This document shows, one piece after another, positions 1-12,948 of a DNA stretch of 64,000 nucleotides (the first letter of the stretch is position 1; the number at the start of each line of letters is the position of its first letter). The position numbers and the translations under genes were made by a program. This stretch comes from Phytophthora quininea (lineage: Eukaryota; Oomycota; Peronosporomycetes; Peronosporales; Peronosporaceae). The DNA is taken from assembly GCA_011947345.1 (NCBI GenBank), contig JAAVTG010000593.1, positions 1-64,000 on the forward strand. The letters are read 5' to 3'. The notes beneath the pieces are model-generated. The model made no database searches. It saw only the letters and a list, made by a program, of their open reading frames with translations, and was not told the origin of the DNA.

Positions 1-2331
1 ATACCCCAGGTCTGGTTGTTCCTGATTGCACTGGCTGCGAGCTACTGTTCCGCTGCCAGAGGAAATGGCGCGTTGCAACCAGGTGGTGAGCGGCGTCTGG
101 AGAGGAACACACGCATCGAAGATTCCCACTTGCTCAAGAACCGACCGCTGCTGGAGCGCTTTGAAAGACTACTTGATCAATTTGTGAACTTGCAAGAGCG
201 TATCGCTGTTGTCCGGATCTTCTACTGTCCGAGGCTTCATTTATTTCGTGCACTTTTAGAGGAGAGAGATCCCACTGCACGGGGCGACCTGGACGCTGCA
301 CACCCAAGCTCTGCTTCGCTGGGTTTCTTCGGCGCTGTTGGTCGTGGGAACTTCAAAAGACTTGCCTGCAGTTAACGCGGAGGTTGGTGGAGTGGGCCAC
401 GTGGACTACCAAGCGTTTGCTGCAAAAACAAAACAAAAACAAGATGCCACCAGCTCCTGCAAATTCAGGCACATGCAGTATCTGATGACTCGTTGGCACA
501 TCGAACCAGAGGCATCGAGGATTTTGACACCTGCACTGCGGGCTTTTTTTCGCCAGACCACTCCGTCAGGCACCACCTGACCTCAATTCTGACGACGAAT
601 ATTTTCTGTCAAGCTGTGCCGGCGTCAGGAAATAAATCTCACGACGATCTCGTGTCGATGAGGCTGCAGCAGCACATTTGGACGACCAGGACCGCTAACA
701 TTGCAGCGTTCGAAGGTCTCGACCGCGGGTCTTCGACAGACAGTGCTACTCCCTCTTTCGGTGCTTGGAGTGTCGTCGTTGGGCTGGCGAATACACCGCC
801 ATTTGAATTCTTGCTTGATATCGTGATCCTGGGGTTGGAATCGCTCGAGAAACAATGTCCGCAAGTTGGTGGCGATGGTATGAGCCTCGGAATCCACGCC
901 GAGACCACGTATTCTTGCAGGAAGCAGTCCTTTACGATTTTTACGCTACATGTTGCCGTGAAATGTGATTGGCTGACAACTTCAACTAGCTCAACTGCCT
1001 GCAGTTTGCCATGTTTTGCCATGCACCGAGGAACATCTCGGGGATTTCACGATGGCCACGCGGTGCCTGGTCTGAGCATCACATTAGCCGCAGCAGTGCT
1101 TGCTCTTGAGGCGTTTGGGGCAGTTCGGGGCAGTTCGGGGCAGTTTGCCATACGACGACAACCACAGCGAGTCTAGTGCAGATGCCGTTGGCGTAGTTGT
1201 CTGCGTCGGCGGCCGGTAAATGCCGCCCCGAACGGACCAGAGCTTCTCGACAGCCAGCAGAGCAGTTGTCACGCAGCTCAAGGTCATATCTACGCTCAGA
1301 CTTGAGGCGGCTCGGTCACAGCAGGCACCTTGGCGAAAATAACATCGGCAGATGTAGTGGAACAAGCTGGAACGGTGAAAACGTCACGCGATCGCACCAC
1401 ACTGCACACCACCTGCGACTGCTACCATCAGTTGAGAGAGCTTCAGAAGCTGATGAGTCATCGTCAGAGATGAGGACACGTCCGTGTGTCTGCTGCAATC
1501 AAGCTTCGACGGATGGCTCGTTGTTCTGCGCTGTGAGCCCATGAAAGCATCTCCCGCCGCGCACAGATCTTCCGATGGCAAAGGAAAGGCTGTGGGGGCT
1601 CGAGCGGCTGATCCGAGCTAGCGATTCAGGTCTTTTCCAACCGAACCGACGCTGAACTCGAAGTTCCGAGAGCGTCGTTGAAAATGTCCTCGTTGTTTTG
1701 CAGCGTAGACGCAAAACTGGATTTTGGCACTCGACAATCCTTTGGCCAGAGTTCGACTGGGCGTGATCTAAGATCCGTCACTGATCTTCACGAAGTGGCA
1801 TCTTTCCCAAGCGATAATGTGCGAGCGCGGCGTCAGAGAGACAATGGGCAATTCCTTTGTGCCGTAGTACGTTTCTGCTGCAGTAGTACAACAATGTGTT
1901 ATCCCGGCTTGGACGTGGAAAACCAACGGAGGAAGGAAATCATCTGTGATGGACCAAGAAACAGGCAAAGCGATCCCATGGATGGTCCTCCGACTTGTCC
2001 ACGCAAAGGTGACGTTGCGTTTTAAATAATATCTCGAGCACAAAAATAATAGTCGTCACCCAAGGCAGAAAAGCGAGGTGGCGCCACGGACATTTGGCTT
2101 TCTAGCTGTCGCTATCATACCTAAAGCGTGCAAGTCGAAGGGCATCATCATGTTTTTTTTTTTATGAAAAGGTTAAAACAATCGGTAAACACTGTCGTCC
2201 TTCCAACCTGGTCGCTATGTCCAAGGGAACGGAGATACTGAGCTGAAGTATGTCACCTCAGACCTCCATGCAGCACTTGTCCCCGCAGCTGCTCGCCTAA
2301 GACAAATGACAGAGACTCCTGCAGTGTCCAC
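1..2331. other. Stretch with no supportable gene
   Basis: I see no recognisable gene here. Open frames on both strands are short and overlap one another. The minus-strand frame at 625-897 has a protein-like composition but matches no family I recognise. Two simple repeats are visible: three tandem copies of a 10-bp unit (cagttcgggg and variants) at about 1117-1147, and an 11-base T run at 2153-2163. Confidence 0.5.
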
Positions 2332-5055
2332 TCAATAGAAATTCGCTTGGTTAATATTGCTGCGACTAGTTTGATTCACGTCGGAGCCACTTCGCTCGGA
2401 TCGAAACCCGCACGGAGTTGGCGCGGCGACATAACCGCCCTGAATTTCGACTTGGGCGGTCCACGATAGCCCTTTCAACGCAACTGCGCGCTCGGAGGTG
2501 GACATCTTCAATAGTGTGGGCTGCGCTGTGCGTTGGTTCCCATAACGAGATTCTCGAGCTGAGTACGTTGAATTAGCAACAATACCGTGGAAAATTACAA
2601 ACAGATCGAGCTGGTTTGCGGTAGCGCCCTCTACAACGGCGTTCTGCTCCAGCAAGAACGTCATTTGAAGACGCCGTACACGTGTTACTCGGTTCAAATC
2701 GATGAAATTGTTGGCGCCGCCGTCAGACCTTTGTGTTGATAAAGACTCTTCGGGTTTGAAAGCGTACAGATCCAGCTCCAACGCCCCAGCATCGCCGAAA
2801 CTCGCCACGTAGTCGCCGATGGACCACCCTCCTGCAGCAATTAGAGTCGAACTGCCACTCGGAGTCGCTTGGAACGTGCGCAAACGTCCGTCCAGCACCA
2901 GCTCCAGCGACGATGGGCCCGTACCGATATGCGTGACCGAGCGCATCGAAAACAGGGATCCATCGGTCCGGACGGCAATGTCGACGCACACGAATTCGTG
3001 CAGCCAACGCACCAAATCCACGACAGAAGGCTCCATCGACACCTCCTGGCTCGTGCTAATGTGGAAGGAGCCAGGGTCTAGCAGCCACCGACGGCTCCAG
3101 CGGTTGTTTGTATCGGCTTCGCCTGTCCTCTCGGGAGCTGTCATCTGCTCTCGGAGCTGCGACTCAAAGGCATCGAAAAGAATTTCCACCGCCTCCGCGT
3201 GCGAATTGGTCTGTAATTGGTAGCCCATCAACAACGCCGAGACCTCGGAGCGAAGTGCGTTGAAGCGCTGCTGGCCGTAAATCAACGATAGCACCTCGTC
3301 CACCAGTGCCGGCAAATTCAAGCGACCACCTGAAAATACAGCACAGGCGGTTGGCTGTCCCAGCTGGAGGAGGTCCTCCAGCACTTCGTAGAGGTCTAGT
3401 ACGAGCGTCATGAATCGCTCGCGGGGTTGACTTTGGCCATCGGTGTCGCCCTTCGCTGTGAACGCCGACTCAATAGCGTACAGGACAGCTCGCGAGGACA
3501 CTGCGCGCAGTAAAAGGTGACCAGCTGCCTGCATCACCACCGTGTCGCGCGTGGGAGTCTGTCTGGTAGTAAACGACGCTGAGCTTCTGCACAGACAGAG
3601 GAGGAAGGAGCTCAGAACGCCAAAGAGTTGACTGTTGATTCGATCGCTGGGCGCTCGCAGGCATTTGGCGACTCGCAGCCAGTGAGGACGCACTTCCCTC
3701 TGCAATAAATCGGCAGAGATTCCTGCGTCAGGAAGCGCCACGTAGTGCAGGAAGCGCCACAGGATGATCAAATGCTTGGCCTTCTCGACCAAGTCGAACT
3801 GGCGAGCGCGGCCGTCGTAGTACCAGAAAGCTCTGTCGGGCATCTCCACGGAGCTCTCACGGCGAAATGCATAACCCATTCTCCTCTGGTTTAACGTTGC
3901 AGCGTCTCCACGTTTGGTCTCGAGCGCGTCCTCGCGGTCTGACCCGGTCGGGTCGATTTCCATGGCGTTGGAGGGCAATTGGGCCGTCAGTTCCGATGAG
4001 TCTGCATCGATGGCTGAAAAATCATCTCCAACGACGTCAAGCGCCGGCAAATCACATCCCGCGTCGGTCGAATTGTTTCCCGATCGCCGGTACGAAATGA
4101 GCTTAAACGCTGGAGATTGTTGGCGGGCCAGGACGAGCGCGTCAACGTCTCCATTCTGAGACCTCGAGCCCGTGAGCTGGAAAATATAAAGCACCAGGTG
4201 GTGCGTCATCTCTCGCTGCGTCCTCGTCACGCTGCTGTCGTAGCTGTAGAACCACTTTGGGAAGCGATGATTGTTGAGGACGTAGAGCGTGGCATTCTGT
4301 CATAGTCGAGTCGATCACAGATCCGATCGTTGTCCATGCAACAACACAGCAAGCCACAAAACGAGCAGGTTAACGCTGTTCCGGTGTCAAGCAGCCGGCT
4401 GCAAAACAAAAGCAGTCAGAAATTCGGGAGGACGAACCTTGGGAGCGTTTGCTGCTTGGCCTCGCCTTCTCTCACGGCTCGGATCCACATCGTCTGCTCC
4501 CGACTGTTGGCGCCCAGGAGAGTCTCCGGGAGCGACACGACCTCGCCAGGCTGCAGCTTGCGCTCGTGCTCCTGGCCGACGTCGTCTGCGTTGTTGTTGC
4601 TGGGGGCGTCCACGAGGTTGACGGGCCAGAGCGGCACCACGCGCGACGGCTCGAAGCGAGCGCAGACGACCAAGTTTTGATGGTCGACGACCGGAAGCTC
4701 TGCTTGGAACGTGACGAGCACGTGCACAGAGGAACCGCAGTAGCACCGCTGGACGTGCTCCGGACAGCAGTGCGGGAAGCACCGCAAGAGCTGGCGGCAG
4801 CAGGCCGTTCTCTTAGTTAGTTATGTCTGTTGCCAACGAAGTCGAACGATCACAGTCGTGGGGTCCTCTTCCTACCTTGACTCCTTTCTCTCGATTGCTC
4901 CTAAGGGACGAACGACACGAGTCAGCAGTCTACAGACGTGGACGCTTTGGCGATAGGAGGACGCCTTCGTACCTCGCGTAGTACCGACGGAAGAGCGGGT
5001 GGTCGTCTTCGCTGCAGCTCAGTCGCAGGAAGCGGCAGGACAGGACGCGCACCAT
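2332..5055 (-). CDS. Oomycete protein of unknown function, three exons
   Basis: I do not recognise the family. The proposed start is the ATG at 5055-5053, beginning MVRVLSCRFLRLSC. Exon 1 runs 5055-4934 and ends at a GTAGAC donor. Exon 2 starts near 4809 (acceptor after ACTAACTAAGAG, keeping frame) or at 4790, and runs to about 4438. The long third exon covers about 4310-2332 and continues upstream of its first ATG, where NATLYVLNNHRFPKWF reads well after a ctatgacag acceptor. The exon 2 to 3 junction is uncertain: the strong AAG|GTTCGT donor gives the wrong phase, so either GTCCTC is used or a base is missing. The protein is about 790 residues, has no signal peptide or obvious membrane segment, and carries a Cys-rich N-terminus (CFPHCCPEHVQRCYCG). 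The C-terminal third looks beta-rich. No neighbour suggests a role. Confidence 0.6.
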
Positions 5056-6194
5056 GTTGGCTCAGACTCGTCGTGCTGTTCCTTGGGGGATAATGGGGGA
5101 AAAGGCAAGAGGAGACTGTCCTGGACAGAAGGGGAGAATAAAACTTCGCATCCAGCGTCCCACTGACTGCGGTCACTCGAAATGCTCCAAGTGGTTTAGC
5201 CTGACGCCAAAAGACGGTCTCTTGTGGAGAGGGCGCTGCTCTCCAGCCACTTTGGAAAATGGACGCTCGGCATAGCAAAGCCGAGTGAGAAAATTCAGAA
5301 CGCGGGCGAAAAGTGTTGCAACCTCTTCCACGGTTTCCCCCTCCTTGTAGGGGACTTCGATCCAGCAGGCCTGCGCCCCACAAGCGCGTGAACGGCTGGC
5401 GCAGGTAACGGTGGCTGCTGAGCACAGGAACGTCGTTCTCCAGTTTGCAGTTTGCAGATTGCCTGAATGTCTCCACAGCACGTGGGTCCCTTTCTGCTGG
5501 ACACCTCCCACGACAGCACAATCACTGGTCAACGAGTTTTGTGTTGCTTTCACTACTTTGCGCAGAAAATCGCATTTTGCGTATCGCCGACGGGGAATAT
5601 TATATGTATAAAGAGAATCATTTCCTGTAGTCTGAGTTATAATGTAAGTTTTTTTGTTCTATTATCATTTTGAATAGGGGTAGGCTACACAAAATAAGTA
5701 TCACATTCTCACTATAAGTATCACTTTTCGAGGAGAGAAACATACAATAGAGGACGAATCAAATCCCGCCATCGACTGGCCAGTAAGTCCAGTACATGTA
5801 TTAACAGGACCCCGTGAAAATCGAGACAAATGGCGCGCCAGGATTATGGCATTGGGGTACCATTATCCTGTCTGCGGGTGAACCAGTATCCAGTATACAA
5901 CTATTTTACATGTCGTCACGTGGTCAAAACAGACGCTTTGAGCTATAGGACTTCTGCTCGGAAGATTGATAAAAGGAAACGTTATTCGTGTATGCACACG
6001 CGCAAAGCGCTAGAATCTCGTCTGTACATCGTACAGGATTCTGCACGCTCAACATTTCAGTCTCGCTCAAAGGTACACTTGCAACAGTACTTCCCTCAGT
6101 ATTAGACTCGGTCGCCATTTTCCAGACCAAGCTTACTTCGTAGCAGCTTCAGACGTTCTGCAGGCAGAGGTGTTGTCATCAGGTCTGGTATCAT
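5056..6194. other. Intergenic, one weak coding-like frame
   Basis: Promoter side of the unknown gene. A minus-strand frame at 5173-5553 contains a plausible helical stretch (EGETVEEVATLFARVLNFL) but has no recognisable family and no clear start. The part from about 5600 to 5800 is AT-rich with no coding signal. I see nothing else. Confidence 0.35.
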
Positions 6195-6641
6195 CTACTG
6201 GTAGGCGATGTACTTCGTCTTGATAAAAACCTTAGTTGCGTAATCATGCAAAATCTTCAGCTTCACGTCGGCACGTTTCGCTCGGGCGGAACCTGCTTCA
6301 ATCATAATCTGTATTACCACAGCCTGGTTGTCATTCATCAATTCCATGGGCACTTTAATCGGCAACCCCGACGCACAATACAACTCTCTCAAGCCCAGCG
6401 CTTCTCCACCCCCACCAACTGATGCAGATACGAATTCTACCCCACAGTCGACAGAACGATGTGGACGCTGCTGAATCTGTTCGAATCTGTCGGTGTGCAT
6501 AAGCGTCCAAGCAAAGCCCAAACTGGTGCGGACGCTTCTAGACAGTGATGCGAAAGGAATTTGTGACGACGTAGTTTCCACCAGCGTTAGGACTTTGTTA
6601 AACACAATTCGTTTTGCTTTCAATTGTCTACTCATGACCAC
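6195..6641 (-). pseudogene. Ty1/copia polyprotein fragment, RNase H end
   Basis: The frame contains EFVSAS...EALGLRELYC followed by VPMELMNDNQAVVIQI and then RAKRADVKLKILHDY. This is the order seen in copia RNase H: the E-Y/F-V-A/S strand, the D-N-Q active-site strand and the terminal His/Asp region (here R-A-D-V-K). Only the C-terminal part remains, with an interruption where the integrase and reverse transcriptase should be. No long terminal repeat was identified on either side. It is a decayed retroelement remnant. Confidence 0.55.
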
Positions 6642-6939
6642 AAACGACCGCGATCTGTTTCTTAAAGTACCAATTAGTGTTGCTTTGGGCGGCGTAACGT
6701 TTTCGCGATGAAAACCGTCTAGAACCTCCTAACATTGGTTAAAACCTAGTAAACACTCAGCGCGTTATTCTTTACTAGATGAGAAGCAAGAGAAGCTTCC
6801 ACGTGATCGCTTCGGTGAACCCTACAACTGTACACCGTTGGCCCCAGTTTCCACGCGCTGTTACTCCGGAAACAACCGCCTGGTTCGTGTTATTCGGAAC
6901 AATTAAGACTACCACTCAAGTTGTTTATGGATGACGAAT

Positions 6940-7370
6940 TAAAGGGGCTTTAAAGAGGGACACCGCGTGGCAAGACGACCAACCCAAAGAAGGCAAGAGC
7001 AAAGTCTAAAAAGGCCAGGCAATTTGAAACGTCAAGTCGTATCGTGGACGACGAGCCATTTTGGGAGCTTTGTAAGCGGGTGATCAGCCTTGTGAAGCTG
7101 ATTGTGGATTGTTGGAATGTGACGGGTGGTATTTCTTGGCGATCTACCGGCAATTGATACATATCCTCGAAATTCCTACCTAGGTATTTGGCACCAACAG
7201 CCTATGCGATTTTGAGTAGCATCGATGTACATTGGAAGTTCCTTCACAGAAAAACAACGGGAATAGCGTTTCTGTTAGACTCATCAACGGGTATTGACAC
7301 CATTGACGGTAAAGACAACGATAAATTGTTGCACTCGAAGCGTCAAAATCGTCTAGGTACGCATAAATAA
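6940..7370 (+). pseudogene. hAT transposase remnant
   Basis: Coding-like pieces with stops between them include DEPFWELCKRVISLVKLIVD and, further on, AILSSIDVHWKFLHRKTTGI followed by AFLLDSSTGID. The W-x-x-L...L-x-x-I helix and the later LLDP-like element (here LLDSS) match the spacing of the insertion and C-terminal catalytic parts of hAT transposases. No terminal repeats were found. The match is by pattern only. Confidence 0.35.
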
Positions 7371-7899
7371 AGAAGTTGGTGTTGATTTACACGTCTTGTG
7401 GTGGGTTTGTCGCAGTCCCACAAGATGTATTTGATGGCTCGGCTATCCAAGAGCATGTTAAAGGGAGACGACTCTGGTCTCTCTGGATGTTGCCGTATAA
7501 TCGAGATCATCTTCAGCAAACTGTATTCTGTCTGGAAAGAAGAGAAATATGTCAAACTCCACCTCCGCTTTAGGCTTGATGTAGGAGTTGCCGTGTCGAG
7601 TGGGAGTTAACCACATCCTCGGCAACACGAGTAATGCCTAGCCACTTGGGAGATCTATAACACCAGTATATAGTTGACTCCAAGCACCTGTTCGTTGACG
7701 TACCGTTTTGTATCGCTCCACTTCCCGCTCCCTGATCGCTTCTTTTTGTATATCCATTTTGAGTGGTGGGGCGATACACCAAGTGACGTTTTCAAACCTC
7801 CCATGTGTCATGCTCTTGTGGTGCATTCTGCTCTACTTGTTCAAGCAACCCTCCACGTCTCAGGGTGATCTTTGCTGTACTGGTGGATATTGCTCCGAT

Positions 7900-8290
7900 A
7901 CCAATCCCTGGCATCGATGGTGGAGACGAGCCAAGGCCCAATCATCGCTCTCTTTCTCCTGCTGCCCCTCTGGTGCTGGCTATGCATTATTTTGGTTTAA
8001 CCATGACCGAGTTTTCTCTCCACCAAACTTTCGTCGTGACTTCGACATTTTGCAGCTGATGTTTGGCATTTTCTCTGAAGGTACTTCTGGATGTTTTGGG
8101 AAGTGTAGAGGACGCCATGATTGGGGCGCCTACGAACGAACGCTTCCGGCAACCCATAGAATGGTGTATGCACTCCTTACGAGGCTATTGTGCTAGGCTC
8201 AAACTACCTCTTCCCGCAGACGACCACCAATATGGTATCCCCAGCTTCTTTTGCTGTGCATGCGTCTTCATTATTGCAAGCCCGACGTAA
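7900..8290 (+). pseudogene. Harbinger/PIF-like DDE transposase fragment
   Basis: The last frame (8063-8290) reads GSVEDAMIGAPTNERFRQPI followed by EWCMHSLRGYCARLKLPLP. The E-W-x-M-x-x-L-x-x-x-x-x-R-L-x-x-x-L-P motif is typical of the C-terminal end of DDE_4 (Harbinger/PIF) transposases. Upstream frames (7708-8196) are shifted and broken, so only the tail is legible. It lies directly after hAT debris, so insertions are nested or stacked. Confidence 0.4.
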
Positions 8291-9796
8291 GGATGTCAGC
8301 CAAATAAAGACAAAGTATAGGAGATATGCCACGGTGATGGTCCAGAGACGGTGAACAACCCGTTAACAAGTCATCATGCCGGAACCAAGTCTTCCTAGAA
8401 CATTTCCAGTCGCTCGCTAGCAAAATACATCAAGCTGCTGGTGCAGCTTGTTGATGTCGAGGTTTCCTGAAGGTTGCTCTCGCAGTTCGCAGCCAAGTTT
8501 TATGGGTTGACTGAAGGATCGACTGTAAGGCCAACCTTGCGGTCAAGAACAAAAGCTACTGGTGTAATTACCCGCATTCAAACTATTATTAAAAACGCCA
8601 CCAACCTGGCAGCCGCAGCGGCCCTGAGAGAAATAGCAGAGCTCGTTCCACGCCAAGCTTACACCACGAGTTGACCATCATCATCATCATTTCGAATGGT
8701 TGAGTGATTTTTCATAATCGAAAACGATGTGAGACTTGTTGACGAAATGCTAGTTCCTTGCCAGTCCGAGTTGCAATACTTGATGGACTTGCGGTCAAAG
8801 ATCGACAAACGCGACTCCATATCAAGGTCGACTTCCAGACTGTGGGCGTCAACGTTGTCTGTACGGTGGAGATAGTTTTGGATAAAATTTCTAGAATGAT
8901 CACATCATCTTGCACAAGTTTCGCACATTATGATTGTTAGCGGCCGCGATGACAAAGTGATCAACAACATGACTGATATACAGTGAGATCAAGAACGCGA
9001 GTACCTCAGTCTCAAAACTCACAGACAAGGGACACCCGGAGCTATGGCAAAACAAATGATCAGGAGAGAAAATTATCTAGTATGGTAACGTTTCCACTGA
9101 TCACTTGGTGGGGAAGCGATTCTATTCATGCCACTGCGAGGAGCGGTGGCGCCCCAATGTGTTGGCCATCCGCTTGGAGTGGTGGCATCAACTAGCCACT
9201 TCGACTGTGGATGAATCAAGCCTGTGGTGCACCCCGACACACTGGCTTTGAAAATACGACTAGGGGCTGTGCATGTGCTGGAGCCCCTTCGTGCTAGAGA
9301 TACTGATCCTCGGCCGAGGAACTTTGAGCCTTTGGATGGACGCGCGGCTAACTGTGGCTGTAACGGGGTTACACGAAAGTCATAACCATATGAAGACTTT
9401 TCTCTATGTAGCCATAGTGTAGCCATTTGGCTCTCCACCACTCATTTGCATATCTCTTAGGTTAACTATGCCACATAGTTTAGTCTATACATTTACAGCA
9501 AAGGTCAGATAACCATTTAATTCAGTTCTATTTTTGCAGTTAATTAGTGTTGTCCTTGTTTTAAGAGACACTGACTCTGCGAGTCCTAGTTACGGGACTG
9601 TACTTGGTTCTTGTATAGAACCGAAGGCTGGAAGCCTAAAGACACAGACTCGGGGAGTTCTACGTCTTCCTCTGTGCACGTGCACCGCTACGCAGCCCCA
9701 CTGCAGTGCCGAAGCTCGAGTCAGTGGCAGGAGATAGCCACGGTTGTGCAAAATTGCTCGAACCATGTTAAGATGTTTGAGTGTTGCTAACCCAAT
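8291..9796. other. Transposon-rich intergenic DNA, no gene
   Basis: No convincing gene. Short frames at 8474-8674 (+) and 9073-9441 (-) have no recognisable family. The stretch lies downstream of the recombinase end of the DIRS-like element and could hold its terminal region, but I could not define repeats. Confidence 0.35.
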
Positions 9797-10884
9797 TCAG
9801 CACATCAGGATCACGATGTCTCTGGAGCCCTCCGATGTTAGAACTGGGTATTCTTCAAAGGCATTTGACAACCATCGTCCGAGAACCTTGATGGCTAGAC
9901 GGTCGACGCCGGTATTTACCAGCTTCGTCGCACCCCCGATCCGGACAGAGTGCATCGAGTATCTTGTTGGGTCTAAACCCAATTGGTGTACCGTGTTCTT
10001 GATTAGAGGCGATACGATATTCGAGGTGATGTATTTCCCATTACCTACCGACAATGCGGGGGTCGTGGGTCCCGGTTCCAGGTGCCTTCACTGCTTACTG
10101 AATTCACCACGCTGCCAAAACCGGACAGATCGCATTGTGGCCTGAGCAGTGTCAGAATCATTACTCATCTCTGCCAAACTGGCTGTTCTTCGCCCCGGTT
10201 AACATGAAGCTTGCCATTTTTGCCTTCTTTGGTTTGGTGCTACTGGCGTCCGTATCGAGGAAGCCGATATTCCTATAGAGCAGGATAATCGTATCTTTTC
10301 TTGCCGATGGAGACGTACTCAGATCGGCGCAGTAGAAAGAAATACGTCAGAAGCAGCCCGTCCCATAGAAGTTGGTGTCGATGGCCGCTAAGATCGAGAC
10401 GAGCTCGGATTGTCAGCAACATTGGTACCGTTAATGGCTTCTTCTTGCTGACAGGGTCGAAGAAAAGAGGTATTCACCGGAGGAGAATGGCGTGACATGC
10501 GTTGACCCCGGGGTCATAACCAAGAGAATTTTTATGTTGCCATCGGACGGCACACAATTTACCGCAAATCGTGGAGTATTGATTTCAGCGTCCGTTGCGA
10601 TTCACACCGTAGTGCCAGGCGTAAACCGCAAAGGTTCCTAACTGAGCAGCAATTCGATCCACACTGCTGACGTCTAGCCAATCCGAATAACCCATAATTT
10701 CGTACCACCGACGCCATTGGTTCCAAGCAGCAGAGTACTTCTTGGAGAACTCCTTCGTCAAAGCATCACCGCGCAGAAATGATCCCAAAGCTGTAAGGGT
10801 TTCCTCAAGTTCGGCGGTAGGGATACCTGGGACCATGAACACGAGAGGTTGGCAAATTGCTCTTCGTGCTCCGCCGACTGCCAA
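9797..10884 (-). pseudogene. Tyrosine recombinase of DIRS-like element (broken)
   Basis: The N-terminal SAM-like DNA-binding part is at 10884-10585 (YSAAWNQWRRWYEIMGYSDW). The middle is legible between 10450 and 10250 (LLRRSEYVSIGKKRYDYPA) with stops. The catalytic C-terminus at 10054-9797 contains MHSVRIGGATKLV, matching the H-x-x-R box, then GRW and the Y of FEEYP, which fits the position of the nucleophilic tyrosine. The three parts are in different frames, so the enzyme is dead. It would have catalysed integration of the circular cDNA. Confidence 0.65.
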
Positions 10885-10976
10885 ATCCGACTGCCAGTGA
10901 TGGCGAATGTGTTCTCGACTCCCGGGACACGCCGAACCGAAGAGAAGGAAGAATCAATGGTGCACTTCCAGAAGAC

Positions 10977-12601
10977 CTAGCACTGGCAACAGAAGCTGAG
11001 CCAACTCATGTCGACTTGAGTGTTTGTTGTTCCAACTGACGGCTGACTGATTGTCGACACAAAACTAGACGCGACTTGGGTGTCCATCTTGATTCTACCA
11101 CGAAGGTCCCCACACCACCGACGCATACACCGCGCTCCACAGTTCTCGGGCGTTAATGTCAAAATTGATCCTGCCAGATTTTGATGCTTCAATTGCCGCG
11201 CGCTCTTGTGTGTCAAATTGGACCAACACATATTCCTGGTGGCTCGGAAACGATGCGCAATGGCGACATCACTTGCATCCATCCAGATCTCAAATTCAGG
11301 CACCGTACGATCCACGAACCGGTCCAAGTGTGCACCGTTTAAATGGTCTGTGTGAAGGATTTTCAAGAACCGCAGTAGATTGTCTTTAACCGAATCTGTG
11401 AGCTCAACCTTGGTGTATCTGCGATCAGATCGTGCCAACGCAGCGGCTCGCTGGAAGAATGCTGCCGCTGGCCGGATGCATGTTACTACATGACGCAAGC
11501 GTCCTAGTTACTGGATCAACTTGAGTTGGTATGTGTGCGAGCGCCCCAACATGTCGTTTATCGGAGTTCAAGCTTTGTCCATTTTCTCCTGCGGCATTGA
11601 TATCATATTTGTTAACGACCAGTCCGGGCCGAGTGCCCAGCCTTGCGAGGCCCACCGTGAAAACTTGTCTTCTTTACATGCTGGTGCACCCAGGATCTCC
11701 ACCGTTGCACATCGTAAAGCTAGATGAGCTTCGGAGATTCGTGATCCTGAACGAGGTTCGACAAATATTGGTTATTGATCTGTTGTGTCCGTTTGGCTGG
11801 ATATAATCACCGGATTTCTACTGGGCGGTGGGAGCTGCAATCAAACATTTATACAACAATTCGGCTCCGTTGTGACAGAATCAACCTCTCAATGCCAAGA
11901 ATCCTTTCCGTACAGCGGTGTGGTGTGATAATTTCTTTCTATACCAACTCGAGAATCGCTCGAGAACCGGCCGACTGCGTCGGCGTGTGTCGACACATGG
12001 CAAATGTAGACTGAACAGCTCCAGTCATAAATTGCACCTCGTCATCCTGGGACTCGACGAGATCCATAATCTTGCACGCAATTACTGATGCCCCATCGTA
12101 CATAATCACCGCAGAGTCGCCAGGAAAAAGGCGATCGTTGATAGAAGTGCCTTGAGTGCTAGAGAGGTCATGAATAATCCTTGCGTCGAGCTCTAGGGCT
12201 GCAGATCCTTTCTCCACTGTGTCAAATGGGCTACAGGTAATTCCGTCGAGGTCGTAAAATAAGTCGATGTCCAGAATCAAATACTGATTCAAATCCTGAC
12301 CTCTGCGAAGGTTCTTAGCGAGAACATTGATAGCCCTTTTAATTGACTTGTGATTCTTGGGCGGGAGTTCTTGTCCGTCAAACTCCGAACTCCATTGAGG
12401 ATGAACGCCTTCTTGAACGATGCGCTCCCACAGTTTGCGATGCGGGTAAGACTGCCACTCTTTCCGGTGCGACAGGATCTCTAACGCCATGTTGGGTCTG
12501 GTGTCGTCTGGTGTCTCGTATCGAAGCAGCCTCACGAAATCAGGAAGAGATCCCAGTGCGCCGTATGAACTCACTGTATGTACGCTGTTTTTCACAGTCA
12601 A
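10977..12601 (-). pseudogene. Reverse transcriptase and RNase H of DIRS-like element
   Basis: The reverse transcriptase N-terminus at 12601-11939 contains NLRRGQDLNQYLILDIDLFY followed by SPFDTVEKGS and RIIHDLSSTQGTSIND, which matches the fingers and palm of DIRS reverse transcriptases. The palm Asp region around 11900-11700 is full of stops. The connection is legible as RISEAHLALRCATVEILGAP. RNase H begins near 11380 with EFEIWMDASD, carrying the first catalytic Asp. It is disrupted by shifts and stops. Confidence 0.65.
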
Positions 12602-12948
12602 TAAGGCAGTCCTCGTGACCCCCCTTCTTTAATTTGAAGAACGGATACGGCTGGGGCTGCTGGACGCCGTTTTCAGTGAACGCGGTATTCAGCCGACATA
12701 TAGATCTTTCGTGGTGAAGATCCAACAATCGTGACCGGACTCTCCGCGTAAGGCGAAACCTTCCCCAGACATCTTGACAAAAGGCTTCCTTGTCGTCCTC
12801 CGAGGACCCAATCCCGCTGGACTGGAGCCCAGTCTCTGGCAAAACTGAAGGGGGGCAAGTGAAGATATTTTCTTATGGCGCATCGGCCGAGAAGGGTTTC
12901 CACCGATCGTCCCATCTTGGCCACTTCAGATGTCTTGGTACTCGGTCT

